Shown: positions 6,902-10,809 of the stretch, piece by piece | How the letters are laid out: every line of letters begins with the position of its first letter | Numbering within the stretch: position 1 is the first letter of the stretch | Assembly: GCA_003168295.1 (NCBI GenBank) | Contig: PMST01000690.1 | Location: 1-10,809, forward strand | DNA length: 10,809 bases | Source: Actinomycetota bacterium | Lineage (GTDB): Bacteria; Actinomycetota; Actinomycetes; Streptosporangiales; Streptosporangiaceae | Direction of reading: 5' to 3' | Translations under genes and position numbers: made by a program | The notes under the pieces: model-generated | Told to the model about the DNA's origin: nothing | Seen by the model: the letters and a program-made list of their open reading frames with translations, nothing else | Database searches by the model: none

Positions 6902-7612
6902 ATGCCCCGCCCGACCGCCACCGAGCGCCTGCTGAAGGTGGCCACGGTTGCCACCGAGGACTTCGGCCGCCTTGGCTACCGGGGGACCAAAACAGCCGAC
7001 GTCGCGGCCAGGGCGGGCATGTCGACGGGCGCCCTGTTCACCTATGTCGAGTCCAAGGAGGCACTCTTCCACCTGGTTTTCCTGCACTGGTTCGGGATGT
7101 CCGCCGAACGCCCTCCGGTCCTGCCGGTGCCCACCCCCGGCCCGGGGGAGACTCTCGCGGTGATCGAGGCCGGCCTGCGTCACGTGCGGATGCCCCGCAT
7201 CCAGGCGGCGCTGGCCGAGGACAAGCCGGCCGATGTGGCTGAGGAACTGCGGGAGATCGTCGCGGAGCGCTACGCCCTGATCGAGCACTACTGGCCGCTA
7301 CTCGCGGTGATTGAGCGGTGCGCGGCGGAGATGCCAGCGCTGGAGTCCGCATGGTTCGACCTGGCCCGCGCGGGATCCTTCGAGCAGCTGGGCAACTACC
7401 TGGAGCGGCGGATGGCGGCCGGACTGCTGCGGCCCATGCCGGATTCCGACGTGGCAGCCAGGATCGTCACCGAGTCGCTGTCGTGGTTCGGCTGGCACCG
7501 GCACGAGGGCCGGGATTCCGCTCTGTATGAAGACGAAACGGTGCGGCGGACAGTGGCCGAGTTCATCTGCGCCGCTCTCGTCCCGGAGGCACGACCGGCA
7601 GGCAAGGACTAG
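6902..7612 (+). CDS. TetR/AcrR-family transcriptional regulator
   Basis: 236 aa; family proteins are usually about 190-240 aa. The N-terminal DNA-binding domain contains the conserved pattern FGRLGYRGTKTADVAARAGM followed by STGALFTYVESKEALF (about residues 21-56), a helix-turn-helix with the expected Y/F-x-K-E-x-L end. The remaining ~180 residues are helical, with several Trp residues (for example HYWPLL and SWFGWHRHE) that could line a ligand pocket; the ligand is unknown. The start at 6902 coincides with the predicted transcript 5' end. The next gene on the same strand begins 228 bases later with its own promoter, so the regulator is probably transcribed alone. Its likely targets are itself and the divergent 109-aa gene. 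Confidence 0.88.
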   Translation: MPRPTATERLLKVATVATEDFGRLGYRGTKTADVAARAGMSTGALFTYVESKEALFHLVFLHWFGMSAERPPVLPVPTPGPGETLAVIEAGLRHVRMPRIQAALAEDKPADVAEELREIVAERYALIEHYWPLLAVIERCAAEMPALESAWFDLARAGSFEQLGNYLERRMAAGLLRPMPDSDVAARIVTESLSWFGWHRHEGRDSALYEDETVRRTVAEFICAALVPEARPAGKD

Positions 7613-7761
7613 CTAGGCCATGACCTGACGCGACTTCGAGTACAGCGCGCGGCTGACCGGGCCAGGCGACGTTGCCGGAGTCCGCCAAATCGGCGTCGGT
7701 CATCATCGCGCCGCCCGGCGTACACGTCCGGCAGGCGACCGGCCCGCAGCCGGACCCGCCC

Positions 7762-7790
7762 TTGACGCCGCCCGGGCGCCCGTCTAGCAT
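7762..7790 (+). promoter_or_regulatory. Predicted promoter of the split-barrel oxidoreductase gene
   Basis: TTGACG (7762-7767) and TAGCAT (7785-7790) with a 17-base spacer. Transcription would begin near 7797, leaving a leader of about 44 bases that contains the GGAGGA ribosome binding site (7829-7834). Confidence 0.5.
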
Positions 7791-7840
7791 TCCGATAATT
7801 AGACTTATGATCCGCATGATTCAACTCCGGAGGATCTGAC

Positions 7841-8380
7841 GTGACCAGCGACGATCCGCAATTCGACAGCTACAAGGAACTGGCCGACTACTCGCTGGAT
7901 CCTGACCGCGAAGAGCAACTTCTCGGTCGGCAGAAGGAATGCACGTTCATTTGGACGAACAAGCAGGGCGAGCCCGTCGGCGTGATCATGACCTACCTCG
8001 CTGCCAGGGGAAAGATCTGGCTGCTCGTCACCGAGAAACGTGCGCGTGTAGCGGCCGTCCGCCGTGATCCGCGGACATGTGTGGTCATTTCCAGCGCGGG
8101 CACCGATTGGGGCACGGGCAAAACGGTAACCTACAAGGGCACAACTGCCATACGCCCCTACGACGACCCAGAACTGTCCAACTGGCTCTACCACGACTAC
8201 GTCGCGAAACTGAACGGTGAGGGCAACGCCGAGCGAATCGCCTTCTTCGTCGACGTCCTCGCCATTCCCGAGCGGGTGATCCTCGAATTCACGCCTTCCG
8301 CGAAGATCCTCTACGACGGGGACAAGATGGCATCGATAACGCCCGGCGCCAGCGGTAGATTCGACGACATGTATAAGTAG
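7841..8380 (+). CDS. Pyridoxamine 5'-phosphate oxidase-like (FMN/F420 split-barrel) protein
   Basis: 179 aa. Predicted flavin- or deazaflavin (F420)-binding split beta-barrel protein of the PNPOx-like superfamily; these reduce or oxidise small molecules, or bind cofactors. Visible: an N-terminal helix (REEQLLGRQKECTFIWTN), strands with GEPVGVIMTYLAARGKIWLL (about 45-64), the typical basic helix VTEKRARVAAVRRDPR followed by CVVISSAG, and TVTYKGTTAIRPYDDP (about 101-116). The pattern of a strand, K-x-x-x-V-x-x-x-R-x-D-P-R and a strand is diagnostic of the superfamily. The start is GTG with GGAGGA six bases upstream. No true PNPOx C-terminal signature is seen, so vitamin B6 oxidation is not implied. 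Probably monocistronic with its own promoter. The cofactor cannot be decided from sequence alone. Confidence 0.8.
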   Translation: MTSDDPQFDSYKELADYSLDPDREEQLLGRQKECTFIWTNKQGEPVGVIMTYLAARGKIWLLVTEKRARVAAVRRDPRTCVVISSAGTDWGTGKTVTYKGTTAIRPYDDPELSNWLYHDYVAKLNGEGNAERIAFFVDVLAIPERVILEFTPSAKILYDGDKMASITPGASGRFDDMYK

Positions 8381-8682
8381 CCGATCGCCGGAAGGTCTGC
8401 GACCTGTTCCATGGCCACGGCCAGCACCGACGCGATGCACGGTGCCGTCTCGGCCCAGTCTGGCCGCCGAAAGGCGAGCGTTGGATGGTGAAGCCAGGTC
8501 TCCCCGTCTACCCCGTCACCGCGGGTGCGGGCCGGTGAGGCGCATGCCGCGTGGTCGGAGCGGTTCAGTGAGATGTTCGCCGAGGTAGCGGGTGAGTTCG
8601 AGAACGCGGGGTCCCCCCTCGTGATCGTATTCAAAACGGCCACGGGTGGTACTTCGAAGTGCAGTGGAATCGGGGCGCGCAG
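8381..8682. other. Gene-free stretch, possible decayed coding DNA
   Basis: About 300 bases between two convergent genes. Short open frames on both strands look like shadows. One plus-strand piece (about 8546-8605) reads AAWSERFSEMFAEVAGEFEN, which vaguely recalls the start of some actinobacterial transposases, but the frame then loses any protein-like character. No terminator with a T-run was found. Confidence 0.35.
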
Positions 8683-9846
8683 TCAAAAAGATCCTCCCCC
8701 TGCTCCAAGCAGACCAGCAAGCCGCTCTGCCTCCGGGAAACAGAACGTGACCTCGGGGTAGCGCGGTGACGGCTGGTCCAGGAGGGCTTGCGGTTCGCTG
8801 CGCAGGTGCTGGTCGAAGAAGGCCCGGACATAGGCGCGGGTGATGTCCAGGGACCGGGCTCCGGGAAGGCCGGCACCGACGTCGATGCCGGCCTGGTCGG
8901 CCAGGAGCGCGAGGTCGGTGAAGGAGGCGTGGATCGCCCCGGCCACCACGAGCCACCGTTTCCACCCGGTCAGGCGTGGCCAGTCGCGCTCCCAGGTGGT
9001 CACGGCACCTCCGCTTCCCGGGGTGTAGTTGGATTGCTTGCCCAGGAAGAGAAACGGCCGTGACAGGCCGTGGTCCGGGATCGGGGTGGGAATGGTGCCG
9101 TCCATGTCGATGCCGGCGCGGATGCGGGAGTCGGCCAGCAGCGCGGCGATGGCGGCGGCGCCGCCGATGGAGTGGCCGGCCATCGCGATGCGGGACGGGT
9201 CGATCAGCGCGGCGCCCGGCCAGGCTGGGTGCGCGCCGGTCAGTTCATTGAGCACGAAGGAGACATCGGCCGCCCGGCCTGCCATCAGCTTCTCCCAGAA
9301 GCCCTCGCTGCTGCGGCGTGTCTCACGGGCGAGGCAGGTGGTGACCCGGCCGTCGGGAAAGGCCGTGGCGAAGCTCTCGTAGGTGTGGTCGATTCCGGCC
9401 ACGACATAGCCGTGACTGGCCAGGTCCTCGGCCAGGCCGGTGAGCACGCTGCGGGAGTTGGTGAAGCCAGGTGAGAGCACGACGAGGGGCAGGGCGCTCT
9501 CACGCCCGGCCGGCGTGGCGTCGCTGACCGCGTTGGTCCGGGTCGTGCTCAGCACGCCGGGCGGCACGCCGGTGATGCCCCTGCTGGTGAGCTGGAGTTC
9601 GGACTCCGCGGGCGTCATGTACCGGGCTCGCCGCCCGTCCGATGGCGTCGCCGGATACCACAGGGAGACCATCAGCTCTCGCGCGTTCACTCCCGCGGCC
9701 CAGGGATCAGGGCGGGATTTGTCCGTCAGCCACAAGGACGCAGTGCCGACCGGGCACCGGCCGGTCGGCGCAGGCAGACACGGCGTGTGCCGCTGCGTGG
9801 CCGGCGCGTCACCGGCGTCTGCGGGAGTTCCCATGCCGCCCATCAT
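8683..9846 (-). CDS. Alpha/beta hydrolase, platelet-activating-factor acetylhydrolase-like
   Basis: 387 aa from the ATG chosen here. Predicted serine esterase or lipase. Family landmarks: GTASLWLTDKSRPDPW, LMVSLWYPA, LPLVVLSPGF (oxyanion region), LASHGYVVAGIDHTYES, the nucleophile elbow GHSIGG with S226, GIDMDGT with D249 and AIHASFTD with H306. The Ser-to-Asp spacing is 23 and Ser-to-His 80; in human plasma PAF acetylhydrolase (Ser273, Asp296, His351) they are 23 and 78, so the triad is well supported. Many bacterial relatives are secreted, but no signal peptide is seen. Start is uncertain: GTG 9867, ATG 9846, ATG 9843 and ATG 9834 are all in frame and none has a strong ribosome binding site; conserved sequence begins only about 30 residues in. 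It may share a minus-strand transcript with the DUF3887-like and small membrane genes; the gap is about 100 bases. Confidence 0.82.
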   Translation of the reverse strand: MMGGMGTPADAGDAPATQRHTPCLPAPTGRCPVGTASLWLTDKSRPDPWAAGVNARELMVSLWYPATPSDGRRARYMTPAESELQLTSRGITGVPPGVLSTTRTNAVSDATPAGRESALPLVVLSPGFTNSRSVLTGLAEDLASHGYVVAGIDHTYESFATAFPDGRVTTCLARETRRSSEGFWEKLMAGRAADVSFVLNELTGAHPAWPGAALIDPSRIAMAGHSIGGAAAIAALLADSRIRAGIDMDGTIPTPIPDHGLSRPFLFLGKQSNYTPGSGGAVTTWERDWPRLTGWKRWLVVAGAIHASFTDLALLADQAGIDVGAGLPGARSLDITRAYVRAFFDQHLRSEPQALLDQPSPRYPEVTFCFPEAERLAGLLGAGGGSF

Positions 9847-9946
9847 CACCGGTCGGCCCCGGCCCACGCCATCCGGAAAACCCCCGCCTTCGGGCCAGGG
9901 TCACCCCCACGACCCCCGGAGCGACCGCAGTGCGCCAGGCGGGAGC

Positions 9947-10159
9947 CTACGATCCGCCGGACGGTCCCCGCCCGGATGGCCCGCCGCCACCGCGGCGCCG
10001 GCGCAAGATCGTCGCCCCCAATGCCACCAGCACTACGGGCACGGCGACGTACCACGGGGCCGTGTAGTGGACCGCCGCCCCGGCGGCGGCGGGCGCGGCC
10101 AGGCCGCTCCAGGCACCGGCCGTTATGTGGCTGGGTTCCCTGGTCTTTTTCAGGCTCAT
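9947..10159 (-). CDS. Small membrane protein (70 aa), coupled to the upstream gene
   Basis: Unrecognised 70-residue protein. A polar basic N-terminus (MSLKKTREPS) is followed by an Ala-rich stretch, one clear membrane helix (about 35-53, APWYVAVPVVLVALGATIL) and a strongly basic RRRR with a Gly/Pro/Ser tail, predicting a single-pass (possibly two-pass) protein with a cytoplasmic C-terminus by the positive-inside rule. The ATG is preceded by AAGGAG at five bases and overlaps the stop of the upstream gene as ATGA, a strong sign of translational coupling and of being a real gene despite its size. Confidence 0.65.
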   Translation of the reverse strand: MSLKKTREPSHITAGAWSGLAAPAAAGAAVHYTAPWYVAVPVVLVALGATILRRRRGGGGPSGRGPSGGS

Positions 10160-10578
10160 GTCAGCTCCTTTTCCGGTGCGGGTGATGCGGGCCGTATCGC
10201 CATTCCGGCGATCTTTCCGTCACCGCTGAACCGTACGATCCCCTTCGCGTCGCCTGCCTCGAAGTGCAGCGGGACATCGACCACGGTGTCGTCGCCCGCC
10301 CGGCGGGCGAACGGCTCGCCGGTGCGCTCCAGGCGGCCGAACATCCCCGCCATGGCCGCCCAGCCGCGGGACAGCCTGGCGGGATCATGGCGTGCGCGCA
10401 TGGCTTCGTCGAGTTCGTCGAGGATTTCCTGCCAGCGGCTCTGGTTGTGCCAGTCGAAGATGGCGCATGGTTCACCACTATGCAGGACCGGATGCGCCGG
10501 GAGCGGAGCAGATCCGCGAGTGGGCCCGTTACCTTGCTCGGTAAGGGCTCCATTTACCTCCTCACCATGCCCGCCCAT
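10156..10578 (-). CDS. DUF3887-like domain protein
   Basis: About 140 aa. The C-terminal ~95 residues show the DUF3887 pattern: RWQEILDELDEAMRA, LSRGWAAMAGMFGRLERTGE, DTVVDVPLHFEAG and IVRFSGDGKIAGMAIRP, a cone-like alpha+beta domain that is often fused to, or encoded next to, alpha/beta hydrolases. An alpha/beta hydrolase lies two genes downstream on the same strand, so a joint role is plausible. The first ~45 residues look unlike the domain and have no good start: ATG 10578 and GTG 10590 both lack a ribosome binding site, while a strong GAGGAGGT sits at 10556-10563 in front of an ATG in a different frame. The 5' end may therefore be rearranged. The stop overlaps the start of the small membrane gene by ATGA. 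Confidence 0.6.
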   Translation of the reverse strand: MGGHGEEVNGALTEQGNGPTRGSAPLPAHPVLHSGEPCAIFDWHNQSRWQEILDELDEAMRARHDPARLSRGWAAMAGMFGRLERTGEPFARRAGDDTVVDVPLHFEAGDAKGIVRFSGDGKIAGMAIRPASPAPEKELT

Positions 10579-10606
10579 ACCGGTGATCACACCAAGAAGG
10601 ATGCCG

Positions 10607-10782
10607 CTACCCGGTCGTCGTGACCGCCACGAACTTCATCGGCTCGGCGGTGACCGTCGCCCCCACCTCCACCTCGGCCCGGCCTTACCCGGCCAGAAGC
10701 CGAGATCGACACCCGGCCAGAAGCCGAGATCGACGGCCGGAAATGCCGCATACTCCTCGAGCAGATTGGTTTCCGCGGTCAT
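10607..10782 (-). pseudogene. Small unrecognised ORF with internal duplication and apparent frameshift
   Basis: From the ATG at 10782 the translation is MTAETNLLEEYAAFPA, then VDLGFWPG twice in a row, then K-A-G. Beyond that the original frame turns Arg/Trp-rich, while the neighbouring frame reads AEVEVGATVTAEPMKFVAVT and stops at 10607-10609. A single missing base near 10675-10680 would restore one continuous protein of about 58 residues. No family recognised. It could be a decaying gene or a sequencing error. No clear ribosome binding site. Confidence 0.4.
10687..10734 (-). repeat. Perfect 24-bp tandem duplication
   Basis: Units at 10687-10710 and 10711-10734 are identical and in frame, encoding VDLGFWPG twice on the minus strand. 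Two perfect copies imply a recent slippage or duplication event. Confidence 0.85.
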
Positions 10783-10809
10783 CCGAGATCCCGGTGAGTG
10801 ATTGGATGG

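Noticed and set aside
9440..10801. 453-codon plus-strand open frame
   Set aside because: Low-complexity Arg/Pro/Ser translation lying antisense to three better-supported minus-strand genes; a typical GC-rich shadow.

Overview
The window reads as chromosomal DNA of a high-GC actinomycete (Streptomycetales/Streptosporangiales-like; the exact genus cannot be told). Supporting this are the very GC-rich codon use in most genes, a GTG start, an apparently leaderless TetR gene, and the protein families present. No rRNA, tRNA, CRISPR array or complete mobile element was seen.

Left part (1-956): a decayed IS21-family remnant. It has a frameshifted istA N-terminal fragment, a 20-bp palindrome and three degenerate 22-bp direct repeats that look like IS21-type multiple terminal repeats. 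After it comes an intergenic stretch with a good promoter for the next gene. 957-3128 (+) is a large phosphoesterase (phospholipase C / acid phosphatase superfamily) with no signal peptide and a C-terminal region carrying two RYGD repeats.

Middle (3317-4703): a gene of strikingly lower GC (37-45% in 60-base lines I counted, against 73% in a line of the preceding gene). It encodes a 372-aa protein I cannot assign to a named family. By eye it has an N-terminal Rossmann/TIR-like alpha/beta domain with a YLRPF strand and a GLLYE motif, and a C-terminal four-cysteine zinc ribbon. A broken IS630-type transposase tail sits just downstream. This looks like a horizontally acquired cargo gene and is the best candidate here for something undescribed.

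Right part (4765-10809), ordinary GC: a GT39/ArnT-like membrane glycosyltransferase (-), then an unrecognised 109-aa protein (-) divergent from a TetR regulator (+). The TetR promoter contains a TGAN/TCAN operator-like palindrome and its start codon lies at the predicted transcription start. Next are a flavin/F420-type split-barrel oxidoreductase (+) with its own promoter and a gene-free stretch. Last is a minus-strand cluster: a DUF3887-like protein, translationally coupled (ATGA) to a 70-aa membrane protein, then a PAF-acetylhydrolase-like alpha/beta hydrolase. The right edge holds a small frameshifted ORF with a perfect 24-bp tandem duplication.

The genes do not form one pathway. The window looks like a patchwork of small transcription units interrupted by IS debris.
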